In this document: positions 8,735 to 17,431 of the stretch, piece after piece | Layout: each line of letters begins with the position of its first letter | How positions within the stretch are numbered: position 1 is the stretch's first letter | Origin: an uncultured Odoribacter sp. | GTDB lineage: Bacteria > Bacteroidota > Bacteroidia > Bacteroidales > Marinifilaceae | Reading direction: 5' to 3' | Assembly (NCBI GenBank): GCA_900544025.1 | Contig: UQTM01000016.1 | Location: 1 to 55,490 of the forward strand | DNA length: 55,490 bases | Position numbers and translations under genes: made by a program | Notes under the pieces: generated by a model | Seen by the model: only the letters and a program-made list of their open reading frames with translations | Database searches by the model: none | Told to the model about the DNA's origin: nothing

Positions 8735-9574
8735 ATGTTCAATAAAGTGATATTCGTTTTGATGATGCTGGCGTTTTCAGTATCGTATGTAAATGCTCAA
8801 ACTTCAAAGGCTTTTTTTGATAAAATGATCAAAAACGAAGACGAAGAGCAGAAAGCTCCGATCGAATTGCCGAATGTGGAAAGGGCAGATGTGCTTTGGA
8901 GTAAAACGGTGTGGAGGGAATTGATCCTGAAAGAGAAAATGAATTTGCCGCTGTATTACCCGACTGTGCCGATGGACGGTAGAATATCGTTGATCGACCT
9001 GATGCTGGAAGGTATTGAAAAATCGTTCAAAACAGCTTATGAAGACGATGAATTGACAACTCCTATTTCTTATGCGCAGATTAAGGAAAAGTTCGGTGCT
9101 ACGGCCGATACGCTTACCCGCAGGAATAGCGAAACGGGAGAAATGGAAAAGATAACCGTAAGCGCGGAAATGCATACCGATGAAGTAAAGCGTTTGCAGG
9201 TGAAGGAATTGTGGTATTTTAATAAACGTACCTCCCGCTTGGAAGTGCGTATCATTGCTTTGTGCCCGATTCGTGAATATGCGAAAGACGAAATGGAAGG
9301 TTTGCAAAAACGGGTGTTGTTTTGGATCGATTACGGTGAATTTCGTGACCTTTTCGCAAAACGCCGGGTGTTCAATTTCCAGAATGATGCGATGCGTATG
9401 AGTTTCGACGACGTATTCCTGAAACGTTATTTCAGTTCCCGTATTATCAAGGAATCCAATCCTTACGATAACCGTTCTATTCAAAGTTATTCTACCGGTA
9501 TGGACGCCGTGCTGGAATCCGACCGGGTGAAGCGGGAAATTTTCGAGTACGAACAGGATTTGTGGGAATATTGA
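8735..9574 (+). CDS. porN: T9SS ring protein PorN/GldN
   Basis: A 279-residue periplasmic GldN/PorN protein, partner of PorK in the T9SS ring. It opens with a signal peptide (about 1-21, ending NAQ) and then shows the family pattern: VLWSKTVWRELILKEKMNLPL, YYPTVPMDGRISLIDLM, VKELWYFNKRTSRLEVRIIA, CPIREYAKD, FWIDYGEFRDLFAKRRVFN and the C-terminal DDVFLKRYFSSRIIKESNPYD. It is the last gene of the por operon; a strong terminator follows 65 bases downstream. Sorting substrates with a C-terminal targeting domain are not evident among the intact genes in this window. Confidence 0.96.
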   Translation: MFNKVIFVLMMLAFSVSYVNAQTSKAFFDKMIKNEDEEQKAPIELPNVERADVLWSKTVWRELILKEKMNLPLYYPTVPMDGRISLIDLMLEGIEKSFKTAYEDDELTTPISYAQIKEKFGATADTLTRRNSETGEMEKITVSAEMHTDEVKRLQVKELWYFNKRTSRLEVRIIALCPIREYAKDEMEGLQKRVLFWIDYGEFRDLFAKRRVFNFQNDAMRMSFDDVFLKRYFSSRIIKESNPYDNRSIQSYSTGMDAVLESDRVKREIFEYEQDLWEY

Positions 9575-9639
9575 TCTTTTCGCGCCGGGATGTGCGATGA
9601 CATCGTTACCGGATAGAGTATCGGAATACATGATATAAT

Positions 9640-9680
9640 AAAGGCTGCCGAATTTGTTCGGCAGCCTTTATTATTTCTAT
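9640..9680. terminator. Bidirectional terminator between porN and the manC-type gene
   Basis: A perfect 13-bp stem (9640-9652 with 9657-9669) and a TTTG loop, followed by TATTATTT on the plus strand and preceded by A-rich DNA. It ends the por operon and can serve the converging minus-strand gene. Confidence 0.85.
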
Positions 9681-9687
9681 TAACGGA

Positions 9688-10752
9688 TTATTTTTTTAGT
9701 CTGAATTGTTTTTCGAACCGTTTGATCTTCCCTTCGTCTTTCCGGTGGCAAATCATCAGATAATTGTCTTTTTCTGCAATGATAAGATCGTTTACCCCCT
9801 GTATGATGACACTCTTCCGGGGAGGAACGTTTACGATGCAGTTGGTGGAATCCTGAAGGATGACTTTCGAGGAGTTCGTTACATTGTTGTTCTCGTCTTT
9901 TTCGCACAGGGCGTGAAAGGCATGCCATGTGCCTACGTCCGACCAGCCGAAATCGCCTTTCAGCACATAAACATGAGAAGATTTTTCCATAATCCCGACA
10001 TCGATCGAAATGTTGTGACATTGCCCGTAAACATTTTTGACAAAAGTCGCTTCGGCGGGGGTATTCAGTTTGCAGTCTGTGGAAAATAGAGAATGCAGGT
10101 CGTACATATAAGTTTTAAACTCGGAAATAATGTCCTGTACTTTCCAGATAAAGATTCCTGCATTCCATAGAAATTCGTCGGAGTCATAGAACATTTGTGC
10201 CAATTCGGCATTCGGTTTCTCGGTGAACGTTTTTACTGCGACGATTTTTTTGTTTTTGTCTTTGGTTTTCACCTGAATGTAGCCGTATTCTGTTTCGGCA
10301 CGGGAAGGGGCGATCCCCACCGTCAGTAGCCCGCCGTTCGTTTCGGTAAAAGCGATACCTTCTTTGATATTGTTTAAATAGGCCTGCTCGTTGGTGATGA
10401 AATGATCCGACGGAATCGTTACCATATAGGAGTCAGGAGAAATACCTTTGATTTTGTAGGCGGCATAAGCGATACAGGTCGCTGTGTTGCGTACATACGG
10501 TTCCTTTAAAATGTTGCATTCCGGAACCTCCGGTAGTTCTTTTCGGGTGATTTTTCCATACTCTTCTCCCGTAATGACAAAAATATGATCGTTGGGAAAA
10601 ATCTGGGAAATACGTTCGTAGGTTTGGCGTATAAAGCTTTTACCTGTGTGCAGAATATCGGAAAACTGTTTGGGACAATGCTGGTTACTCACTGGCCAGA
10701 AACGGTTTCCGATCCCTCCGGCCATAATAACACAGTAAGAATTGAGATTCAT
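9688..10752 (-). CDS. manC: Mannose-1-phosphate guanylyltransferase
   Basis: A 354-residue nucleotidyltransferase that makes GDP-mannose from mannose-1-phosphate and GTP, the precursor for mannosylated surface glycans and GDP-fucose. The nucleotide-binding motif MAGGIGNRFWPVS is at residues 10-22, followed by PKQF, the IPSDHFI segment, FTEKP, GIFIWK, and GDFGWSDVGTWHAF. It lacks the C-terminal phosphomannose-isomerase part of bifunctional ManC enzymes, so it is the short single-function form. It is transcribed alone, convergent with porN. Gene symbol is by function; the family is firm. Confidence 0.92.
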   Translation of the reverse strand: MNLNSYCVIMAGGIGNRFWPVSNQHCPKQFSDILHTGKSFIRQTYERISQIFPNDHIFVITGEEYGKITRKELPEVPECNILKEPYVRNTATCIAYAAYKIKGISPDSYMVTIPSDHFITNEQAYLNNIKEGIAFTETNGGLLTVGIAPSRAETEYGYIQVKTKDKNKKIVAVKTFTEKPNAELAQMFYDSDEFLWNAGIFIWKVQDIISEFKTYMYDLHSLFSTDCKLNTPAEATFVKNVYGQCHNISIDVGIMEKSSHVYVLKGDFGWSDVGTWHAFHALCEKDENNNVTNSSKVILQDSTNCIVNVPPRKSVIIQGVNDLIIAEKDNYLMICHRKDEGKIKRFEKQFRLKK

Positions 10753-11000
10753 TCGTATATCTTTTTATTTTGAAATTGACTTTTGAAACTTTATAAACAA
10801 ATAATATACCAAACGAAAGTAGTAATAAATCCGTGAATAATTTATATTTTTACCTTAAATTTCCGGGAGAGGGGGAATTTGCCGGGGAACGGAAAGTGTT
10901 TTTGGAAGAACGTCCGGGGAAACTATAAATGGAATAAACGTATAACAGGAAAGGCTGGAGGTTAAAAGAGATTTGTAACTGTTATAACAAAGAGCATTAA

Positions 11001-11738
11001 ATGAAGTATTTAAATACGTTAGGTGAGTATTTGCTATTTATCAGGCGGGCTTTATCGAGACCGGAAAAATGGCGTGTTTACCTGAAAGAGCTGATACTGG
11101 AATTTGAAAAATTGGGGTTGAATTCGATCATGCTGGTCATGATTATTTCTTTTTTTATCGGTGCGGTACTGACTTTACAGACCGCCTATAATATGCAAAG
11201 TCCCCTTTTGCCCCGGTACCTGATCGGCTACCTGACACGGGAAACGATGTTGCTGGAGTTTTCTTCTACGATTGTCAGTTTGATTCTGGCGGGAAAAATC
11301 GGAAGTAATATAGCTTCTGAAATCGGAAGTATGAAGATCACGGAACAGATCGAGGCGCTGGAAACGATGGGGGTGAATTCGGTGTCTTATTTGGTAGGAC
11401 CTAAAATTCTGGCTTCTCTTGTGATTAATCCGGTGCTTTATATTTTCAGTGTGTTTATCGGTATTTTGGGAGGGATTATTTCCGGTATTTTAAGCGGGGT
11501 GGTCAATTTCGAGGATTTTATTTATGGTCTTCATTTTTCCTTCAATCCTTACTATGTGACTTATTCTATTGTCAAAACCCTGTTTTTTGCTTTCATTTTT
11601 ACTTCGATTCCGGCTTTTTACGGCTATAATGTACGGGGCGGAGCGCGTGAAGTGGGTAAGGCCGGGACGAAGGCCGTGGTAGATAGCAGTATCGCTATTT
11701 TAACGGTGAATCTGATATTAACGCAAATCATGTTGTAA
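11001..11738 (+). CDS. mlaE: MlaE-type ABC transporter permease
   Basis: A 245-residue integral membrane permease of the MlaE family, which with MlaF moves phospholipids between inner and outer membrane. Hallmarks are the N-terminal amphipathic stretch, IISFFIGAVLTLQTAYNMQ, LLEFSSTIVSLILAGKIGSNIASEIGSMKITEQIEALETMG (split here for reading: the GSNIASEIGSMKITEQIEA core is diagnostic), GPKILASLVINPVL and a C-terminal membrane segment. It overlaps the ATPase gene by one base (TAATG). No MlaD/MCE substrate-binding gene is adjacent, so that partner must lie elsewhere. Confidence 0.92.
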   Translation: MKYLNTLGEYLLFIRRALSRPEKWRVYLKELILEFEKLGLNSIMLVMIISFFIGAVLTLQTAYNMQSPLLPRYLIGYLTRETMLLEFSSTIVSLILAGKIGSNIASEIGSMKITEQIEALETMGVNSVSYLVGPKILASLVINPVLYIFSVFIGILGGIISGILSGVVNFEDFIYGLHFSFNPYYVTYSIVKTLFFAFIFTSIPAFYGYNVRGGAREVGKAGTKAVVDSSIAILTVNLILTQIML

Positions 11739-12490
11739 TGATACGGGTAGAACATCTGAATAAGTCGTTTGACAGCAAAAAAGTCCTTTCGGATATCAAT
11801 GTCACATTTGAGGCGGGAAAGGTGAATCTGATTATCGGGAAAAGCGGTTCCGGTAAAACGGTGTTGTTAAAATCGCTGATCGGACTGCATAAGATCGATA
11901 GTGGGAAAATTTTTTACGGCGATCGGGAGATCACTCTGATGAATATAAAGCAAATCAAGATGTTGCGGGAGGAAATCGGTGTGGTTTTCCAGGGCGGGGC
12001 CTTGTTCGACTCCATGACCGTGCTCGAAAATGTGATGTTTCCGTTGAATCTTTTCACCGGTCTGCCGGAAAAAGAAAAAAAGGAAAGGGCTGTTTCGTGC
12101 CTGCACCGGGTGGATCTGATGGATGCGGAGGAATTATATCCCTCGGAGATCAGCGGGGGAATGAAAAAAAGGGTTGCGATAGCCAGAGCCATTGTGTTAG
12201 AGCCTAAATTCCTGTTTTGTGACGAACCTAATTCAGGCTTGGATCCCCTGACTTCTATCGTGATCGATAATCTGATTTACGAAATCACTCACGAATATAA
12301 TATGACGACTGTAATCAATACCCACGATATGAATTCGGTGTTCGAGATCGGGGAAAAGATCGTTTTTATCCATGACGGAAAGAAGGAATGGGAAGGTAAT
12401 AAAGACCAGATAGCCCATTCGGACAATACGTATTTGAACGATTTTATTTTTTCATCTAAACTGTATAAAAAAATCAAGAGTAGTTTATGA
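11738..12490 (+). CDS. mlaF: MlaF-type ABC transporter ATPase
   Basis: A 250-residue ABC ATPase that powers the MlaE permease. Walker A GKSGSGKT at 34-41, Q-loop in VVFQGGALFDSMTV, signature SGGMKKR at 139-145, Walker B FLFCDEP at 158-164, D-loop SGLDP and H-loop His196 (INTHDM). The GGALFDSM after the Q-loop and the SGGMKKR signature are typical of the MlaF/Ttg2A group rather than of importers. It overlaps mlaE by one base and the DUF4296 gene by four, so the three are translated together. Confidence 0.94.
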   Translation: MIRVEHLNKSFDSKKVLSDINVTFEAGKVNLIIGKSGSGKTVLLKSLIGLHKIDSGKIFYGDREITLMNIKQIKMLREEIGVVFQGGALFDSMTVLENVMFPLNLFTGLPEKEKKERAVSCLHRVDLMDAEELYPSEISGGMKKRVAIARAIVLEPKFLFCDEPNSGLDPLTSIVIDNLIYEITHEYNMTTVINTHDMNSVFEIGEKIVFIHDGKKEWEGNKDQIAHSDNTYLNDFIFSSKLYKKIKSSL

Positions 12491-13275
12491 AAGCGGGAAT
12501 ACTACATATATGTACAGGTTTATTCATTTTATTGCTTGTGGGTTTCACCGGATGTTCACGTAAAAAAGTGCCGTTGGACGAAAAGAAATTTACAGCTTTG
12601 TTGATAGACCTTCACCGTACCGACGGGACATTGTCGGTGGCGAGGGGATTGAGCGGATTGAACGAGCTGAAAAATTACGCCTACTATAACGATTTATTTC
12701 GTAAATATGGAATTACCCGGGCAGAGTTCGACTCCTGCATGTATTATTATTCGGCCAATACGGAATTGTTTTCCCAAATGTATGATGTGGTGATCGATAG
12801 CCTGAACAGGCAGATGACCGCCGTAGATATGATTCTCCGGGAATTGAAGTCGAAAGATTCGGTGAATTATTTTCCTGTGCCCGATACGCTGGTGTTCGAC
12901 AGCTGCTATACTCATATCGTGGTGGAGATCGACAGTCTTTTGCCGGGACAGTATAAATTCAGTACGTTAGTTCAGTTCGATACCCTGGATAAAGGAAAAA
13001 ACAACCGGATAACTTCATTTTTCGTGTCGAGGGACAATCTGGATACGCTGAAAGTGCGCGATGTGACCGTGATGACCGATACGATCATGCATACTTACAG
13101 GTGGACGCAGTATGTGGATTCGACTTATGATTATTTGGTGATTAAATTTGTGGATGCGGACAATCTCGATAAGCTAAAGGATCGAAAAGGGCGTGCCTGG
13201 AAAATGGAATTATTCAAGCCGTATATTCCGAGAGAAACGGAAAAGAGGTTGAAGCAGGCTTTACACCGCAGGTAA
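12487..13275 (+). CDS. DUF4296 lipoprotein
   Basis: A 262-residue lipoprotein with an N-terminal DUF4296 region. The signal peptide ends in a lipobox (FTGC, Cys23). After it come the conserved PLDEKKFTALLIDLHRTDGTL, YNDLFRKYGITRAEFDSCMYYY and FSQMYDVVIDSLNR segments (about 30-110). The rest (about 125-262) is beta-rich and unassigned. Function is unknown. It is coupled to mlaF (ATGA overlap) and to the next small gene (TAATG overlap), which suggests, but does not prove, a link to envelope lipid transport. Confidence 0.8.
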   Translation: MKAGILHICTGLFILLLVGFTGCSRKKVPLDEKKFTALLIDLHRTDGTLSVARGLSGLNELKNYAYYNDLFRKYGITRAEFDSCMYYYSANTELFSQMYDVVIDSLNRQMTAVDMILRELKSKDSVNYFPVPDTLVFDSCYTHIVVEIDSLLPGQYKFSTLVQFDTLDKGKNNRITSFFVSRDNLDTLKVRDVTVMTDTIMHTYRWTQYVDSTYDYLVIKFVDADNLDKLKDRKGRAWKMELFKPYIPRETEKRLKQALHRR

Positions 13276-13610
13276 TGAAACGGAAGATTGCAGCCAATTA
13301 TATTTTTTTGCCCGGTTTCCCTCTGGTTAAAAACGGATATGTAGTGTGGGAAGACGGAGAGGTGACGGATGTCGTGGATACGGGAGGCCGGATTAGGGAA
13401 ATACAGGGTTTGGAGTTTTACGGAGGAATGATCGTACCGGATTTTGTGCGCGAATATGTAAAAGGATGGCAGGCCGGAGAAGAATTAGTGGGAGCATTGG
13501 AGAAAATTTATTCAGAATTTCCCCGGAAGCAATATAAATTGGCTATTATGGAAGGGACGGATTTGAAAGCGCTGAAATGGGGAGACAGCGGAAGAATCGG
13601 TGTGCTTTAG
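13275..13610 (+). CDS. Small protein resembling the N-terminus of an amidohydrolase
   Basis: A 111-residue protein whose first 60 residues look like the beta-sandwich head of cytosine deaminase/dihydroorotase-type amidohydrolases: 'ANYIFLPGFPLVKNGYVVWEDGEVTDVVDTGG' is the usual opening strand pair (split: ANYIFLPGFPLVKNGYVVWE then DGEVTDVVDTGG), followed by GLEFYGGMIVPDFV, where a full enzyme would continue 'PGFIDxHxH'. Here the sequence goes into VREYVKGWQ and no metal-binding His pair exists. It therefore cannot be a working hydrolase by itself. The frame is intact and coupled to the DUF4296 gene, so it is likely a real small protein; role unknown. Confidence 0.75.
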   Translation: MKRKIAANYIFLPGFPLVKNGYVVWEDGEVTDVVDTGGRIREIQGLEFYGGMIVPDFVREYVKGWQAGEELVGALEKIYSEFPRKQYKLAIMEGTDLKALKWGDSGRIGVL

Positions 13611-13635
13611 CCTTGAAAACGATAGGCCGGTTATC

Positions 13636-13684
13636 ATCCTTGCGTGCAAACCTTTATGAAGTTTGCACGCAAGGATTTTGTTTA
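13636..13684 (+). terminator. Terminator of the mlaEF operon
   Basis: A perfect 16-bp stem (13636-13651 with 13661-13676) and nine-base loop, followed by TTTTGTTTATTT on the plus strand. There is no matching T-tract for the minus strand. Confidence 0.85.
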
Positions 13685-13700
13685 TTTCTGAGAACGGATC

Positions 13701-15248
13701 TCAGTTCGTTTCTACCAATTTCCCTTTTTTCATGGTGTAAGCCTGTGTGACGGGGGTATTACGAAAGAATTTATTGGTATTCTGGAAAACCGAATAATTG
13801 TACACATTGTCCCTGGGCGGGTTGTTCAGGATGAGCCGGTAATTTTCGGGAATCAAAATCCTGACATACATATGATTGGCCCTCCATTCTTTCCCGGTCA
13901 ATTTATAGTAATCGTCCAGACGCAAGGTGTCGTTTGTCCATCGATAGTTAAATTGCATATTTTCTGTGTTTTCCACGGCTTCGGCTCCTGAAAATCCCCG
14001 GGCTTGTTTTACGATGATCAACTGCGGATGTTCCTGATCGGTTTTGGCGAAGGAAACTCTTGCTTTCAGGTATAGGATGGCACTGTCTGCCTCTTGTGTT
14101 TTCGGACAGTGCAGGAGGTATTGATCTAACTGGCTTCGGAAAAGGCTTCGGTATTGCAACTCTGCCGGAGAATTGAACGTCACATATAAAGAACGTTCGG
14201 AGGGAACGGGGATAGGCTGTTGTATGATTGTTTTGCTTTGGTATTCCTGGGTATAATTTCTGGCCTGGTAGATTCCGGTGATGATACCGCTTATACAGCA
14301 CAGAATCCATAGCCCTGTGAAGATCAGAAATATGCCTTTATATCGCTGAAATTTGAATAGGTAACGGATAGAATAATAAGTGACTAAGAAAATGGGAATA
14401 GTTACCACGAACAGTAAAATGAGCTTAATGAACCACATAGGAACCGGTGCGCAGGCATACCGGAAAAATGTGTAATAGTTTTCCGGAGCAAAATGATAGG
14501 AGAAGAAAATACCCCAGCAAGCCAGTACGATACCTATAATTCCGGCCAGCATGCCTATCACTGATAAAGCGGAGAGGAACAATGACATGCCTTTGCCGAA
14601 AATCTCTTTACAGACAGCGAAAAAAGCATTGAGTTTTCGGTTGATATAATCGGTTGTGTTTTTGAATTTAGAGTTCGTTTTGACTTTATTATAAGTATCC
14701 CGGATGTTTCTCTCTATATTCGATACATTGATTTTTTCTCCTTTCATTTCCAATTTTTCCTTGGCTGTGGTTGCCTGTGGAAGGATAATCCATAAAATAA
14801 TGTAAACAATGACAGAGATGCCGTAGAAGATGGCGCATATAATGAATATAAGCCTGACCCATGCTGCGGAGATGGCAAAATAATTGGCAAATCCGGCGGC
14901 GACTCCTCCTAAGATAGCATCATCGGAATCCCGGTATAATTTCCGGATATTATTTTTCTTTTTTGAATGATGTTCGGTGTCTTCGTCGATGATTGCATCC
15001 GGTGTACCCATGATTTCGATCACTTTGTCTATATCGGTTTGGGAAATCGCTTCTTTGTGTGATTTTTGTAAAAACTCTTTGAGCAGTTCGGCGATACGGC
15101 TCTCTATGTCCATCATGATCTCCTTGCCGTCCTCTTCTGCAAAATAATATTTTTCTAGCGTTTCGATGTAGTGCTGCAACTGGGTATAGGCGTTTTCATC
15201 GATGTAGAAAACCTGGTTGTTCAGATTTATGCTATAAGTCTTTTTCAT
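13701..15248 (-). CDS. PspC-domain membrane protein
   Basis: A 515-residue membrane protein. Residues about 1-95 are a soluble head (YSINLNNQVFYIDENAYTQL...) that ends in an acidic 'IIDEDTEHHSKKKN' stretch; a PspC domain follows at about 103-165 (KLYRDSDDAILGGVAAGFA, then two membrane helices ending LWIILPQA). Three further hydrophobic helices lie at about 215-330, and the last 180 residues are probably extracytoplasmic. PspC proteins sense or counter envelope stress. It is read with the PadR gene upstream (18-base gap), a pairing common in Bacteroidota, so PadR probably controls it. Confidence 0.85.
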   Translation of the reverse strand: MKKTYSINLNNQVFYIDENAYTQLQHYIETLEKYYFAEEDGKEIMMDIESRIAELLKEFLQKSHKEAISQTDIDKVIEIMGTPDAIIDEDTEHHSKKKNNIRKLYRDSDDAILGGVAAGFANYFAISAAWVRLIFIICAIFYGISVIVYIILWIILPQATTAKEKLEMKGEKINVSNIERNIRDTYNKVKTNSKFKNTTDYINRKLNAFFAVCKEIFGKGMSLFLSALSVIGMLAGIIGIVLACWGIFFSYHFAPENYYTFFRYACAPVPMWFIKLILLFVVTIPIFLVTYYSIRYLFKFQRYKGIFLIFTGLWILCCISGIITGIYQARNYTQEYQSKTIIQQPIPVPSERSLYVTFNSPAELQYRSLFRSQLDQYLLHCPKTQEADSAILYLKARVSFAKTDQEHPQLIIVKQARGFSGAEAVENTENMQFNYRWTNDTLRLDDYYKLTGKEWRANHMYVRILIPENYRLILNNPPRDNVYNYSVFQNTNKFFRNTPVTQAYTMKKGKLVETN

Positions 15249-15266
15249 GTTTCGTGTTTTAGGTGA

Positions 15267-15605
15267 TTAGTGATTGGTGGTGGCTTGTTTTAGATTTTCT
15301 ATGGCTGCGGTCAGTTCGTGCCAGGAAGTTTCGAGTTCCTGAAGAAAGACCTTGCCGGTTTCGGTGATGCTGTAATATTTTCTCGGAGGCCCCTGGGTCG
15401 ATTCTTCCCACCGGTAAGAGAGTAACCCCATATTCTTTAAGCGGGTCAGGAGGGGATAGATCGTACCTTCCACCACTAACATCTTAGACGTCTTTAATTT
15501 GTTAATGATGTCCTGAACATAGGAATCCTCTCCGGCAATAATAAGTAGAATACAATATTCAAGTATGCCTTTTCGCATCTGGGCTTGTGTGTTTTCTATA
15601 TTCAT
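15267..15605 (-). CDS. PadR-family transcriptional repressor
   Basis: A 112-residue PadR-type winged-helix regulator. It shows the family pattern: KGILEYCILLIIAGEDSYVQDI in the first helices, VEGTIYPLLTRLKNMGLLSY (recognition region), the wing GPPRKYYSITETGK, then the C-terminal dimer helix. The short form without a C-terminal Vir domain fits the class of PadR proteins paired with PspC genes. It heads the minus-strand PadR-PspC operon, and a palindrome overlies its promoter, which suggests self-repression. The inducing signal is not visible. Confidence 0.92.
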   Translation of the reverse strand: MNIENTQAQMRKGILEYCILLIIAGEDSYVQDIINKLKTSKMLVVEGTIYPLLTRLKNMGLLSYRWEESTQGPPRKYYSITETGKVFLQELETSWHELTAAIENLKQATTNH

Positions 15606-15630
15606 TGTAACTCAGGTATTATTTATTTTG

Positions 15631-15661
15631 CAAATCTATGTATAATTATTGTACTATGCAA
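15631..15661 (-). promoter_or_regulatory. Promoter of the PadR-PspC operon
   Basis: Read on the minus strand: TTG (15661-15659), 20 bases, TAGATTTG (15638-15631), a perfect TAnnTTTG match. The start of transcription would be near 15625, about 20 bases before the PadR ATG. Confidence 0.65.
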
Positions 15662-15671
15662 TACATAGTAC
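15651..15671. promoter_or_regulatory. Likely PadR operator (palindrome)
   Basis: A perfect inverted repeat, GTACTATG - CAATA - CATAGTAC, with 8-base arms. The -33 TTG of the PadR promoter falls in its spacer, so a bound dimer would block RNA polymerase. The arms contain the TATG/CATA type of core seen in PadR operators, though not the classical ATGT-N8-ACAT spacing. Confidence 0.6.
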
Positions 15672-15749
15672 TAATTTTTTAGAAAACGTTTTCGTGAAAA
15701 TTATCTGTTTAAAAACTTGAGCGATGGAAAGAATGTTGAGATAAAAAAT

Positions 15750-15757
15750 TAACTTTG
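15750..15757 (+). promoter_or_regulatory. -7 promoter element of gpmI
   Basis: TAACTTTG matches TAnnTTTG exactly, 37 bases before the gpmI ATG. No correctly spaced -33 box was found. Confidence 0.45.
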
Positions 15758-15794
15758 TTGAGTGGTTTTAAAGCATAAATAAAAACAATATAAT

Positions 15795-17315
15795 ATGAAA
15801 AAGGTCTTATTAATGATTCTTGACGGATGGGGTATCGGCAAACCGGATAAAACAAATGCCATTTATAGTACTCCCACTCCTTTTATTTCAGGATTGTTGG
15901 AGAAATATCCTCATGCCCAATTGCTGACCAGTGGGGAAAACGTAGGTCTTCCCGATGGACAGATGGGTAATTCGGAAGTGGGGCATTTGAATATCGGTGC
16001 CGGACGGGTGGTAAACCAGGATTTGGTGCGGATCAATAAAGCCTGCCGGGATAATTCCATTATGCAAAATCCCGAAATTGTAAAGGCTTTCACCTATGCC
16101 CGTGACAATAAGAAAAAAGTGCATTTCATGGGATTGGTTTCGAACGGTGGTGTGCACAGTTCGCTGGAACATCTGAAAAAATTGTGCGACGTTTCGAAGG
16201 AATTCGGTATTGCCAAGACTTTCGTTCATTGTTTTATGGACGGACGCGATACAGACCCGAAAAGCGGATTGGGTTTTATAAAAGAGCTGAAAGAGCATAT
16301 GGATAAATCCACCGGACGGATTGCTTCTGTGATCGGCCGTTATTACGCCATGGACCGGGATAACCGTTGGGAGCGGGTGAAAGAAGCATACGATTTGTTG
16401 GTAAACGGTATGGGAGAAAAGACCCAGCATGTGGAAGTCAGTATTCAAAAATCATACGATGAAGGGATTACCGATGAATTTATCAAACCGATCGTGCATG
16501 TGGGCAGCGACCTGAAACCTGTGGGAGTGATCGAGCCGGGAGATATGGTGATTTTCTTTAATTACCGGAACGACCGCGCTAAGGAATTGACGATTGCTTT
16601 AACGCAAAAAGATATGCCTGAAAACGGAATGAAAACTATGCCGTTGTATTATTGCTGTATGACTCCTTATGACGCTACTTTCAAAGGACTGCATATCCTT
16701 TTCGATAAAGAGAATGTAGAAAACACTTTGGGTGAAGTGGTCAGCCGCGCCGGATTGAAACAGTTGCGTATTGCCGAAACGGAAAAATATGCACATGTGA
16801 CTTTCTTTTTTAACGGAGGACGTGAAGCGCAGTTCGAAGGGGAAAGCCGTATTTTAGTGCCTTCACCGAAAGTGGCCACTTACGATCTGCAACCCGAAAT
16901 GTCGGCTCCGGAAGTGGCTGAAAAATTGGTAGAGCAGTTGAATGCCAAGTCGGCCGATTTCGTATGCCTGAACTTTGCCAACGGTGACATGGTGGGGCAT
17001 ACCGGAGTGTATGAAGCCATTCAGAAAGCCGTTACTACGGTGGATACCTGTGTGGAAAAAGTGGTTACGGCCGCTCAGGCTAACGGTTATGATGTGCTGA
17101 TCATTGCCGACCACGGTAATGCCGATAATGCCGTGAATGCCGACGGATCGCCGAATACCGCCCATTCTTTGAATCCCGTGCCTTGTATTTGGGTGACGGA
17201 CGAAAAAGGTAAATCACTGAAAAACGGCGTGCTTGCCGATGTGGCTCCCACGCTTTTGAATATTATGGGTGTGGAACAACCTGCTGAAATGACGGGTAAA
17301 AGCCTGATCCAATAA
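15795..17315 (+). CDS. gpmI: 2,3-bisphosphoglycerate-independent phosphoglycerate mutase
   Basis: A 506-residue GpmI, the manganese-dependent glycolytic enzyme that converts 3- to 2-phosphoglycerate. The metal-binding DGWG is at 10-13 and the catalytic Ser60 lies in QMGNSEVGHLNIGAGR. Further family motifs are SNGGVHSSLEHL, HCFMDGRDTDPKSG, IGRYYAMDRDNRWERV, FFNYRNDRAKELT and, near the C-terminus, IIADHGNADN and TAHSLNPVP. Length is typical for the family. It is a single gene with its own promoter element and terminator. Confidence 0.97.
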   Translation: MKKVLLMILDGWGIGKPDKTNAIYSTPTPFISGLLEKYPHAQLLTSGENVGLPDGQMGNSEVGHLNIGAGRVVNQDLVRINKACRDNSIMQNPEIVKAFTYARDNKKKVHFMGLVSNGGVHSSLEHLKKLCDVSKEFGIAKTFVHCFMDGRDTDPKSGLGFIKELKEHMDKSTGRIASVIGRYYAMDRDNRWERVKEAYDLLVNGMGEKTQHVEVSIQKSYDEGITDEFIKPIVHVGSDLKPVGVIEPGDMVIFFNYRNDRAKELTIALTQKDMPENGMKTMPLYYCCMTPYDATFKGLHILFDKENVENTLGEVVSRAGLKQLRIAETEKYAHVTFFFNGGREAQFEGESRILVPSPKVATYDLQPEMSAPEVAEKLVEQLNAKSADFVCLNFANGDMVGHTGVYEAIQKAVTTVDTCVEKVVTAAQANGYDVLIIADHGNADNAVNADGSPNTAHSLNPVPCIWVTDEKGKSLKNGVLADVAPTLLNIMGVEQPAEMTGKSLIQ

Positions 17316-17341
17316 TTTTCAGACGATTGTTTTATAAAATA

Positions 17342-17383
17342 GAAATGCCTGAAAAGTAATGCTTTTCGGGCATTTCCTTTTCT
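17342..17383 (+). terminator. Terminator of gpmI
   Basis: A 15-bp stem with one G-T pair (17342-17356 with 17362-17376), TAATG loop, then CTTTTCT. Confidence 0.75.
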
Positions 17384-17400
17384 GTAAGCCTTGTTATATG

Positions 17401-17408
17401 TATTTTTG
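17401..17408 (+). promoter_or_regulatory. -7 promoter element of the LTA-synthase-like gene
   Basis: TATTTTTG, 24 bases before the ATG at 17432. No clear -33 box. Confidence 0.4.
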
Positions 17409-17431
17409 TAGCGGAATTTGAAAGAATCGAT

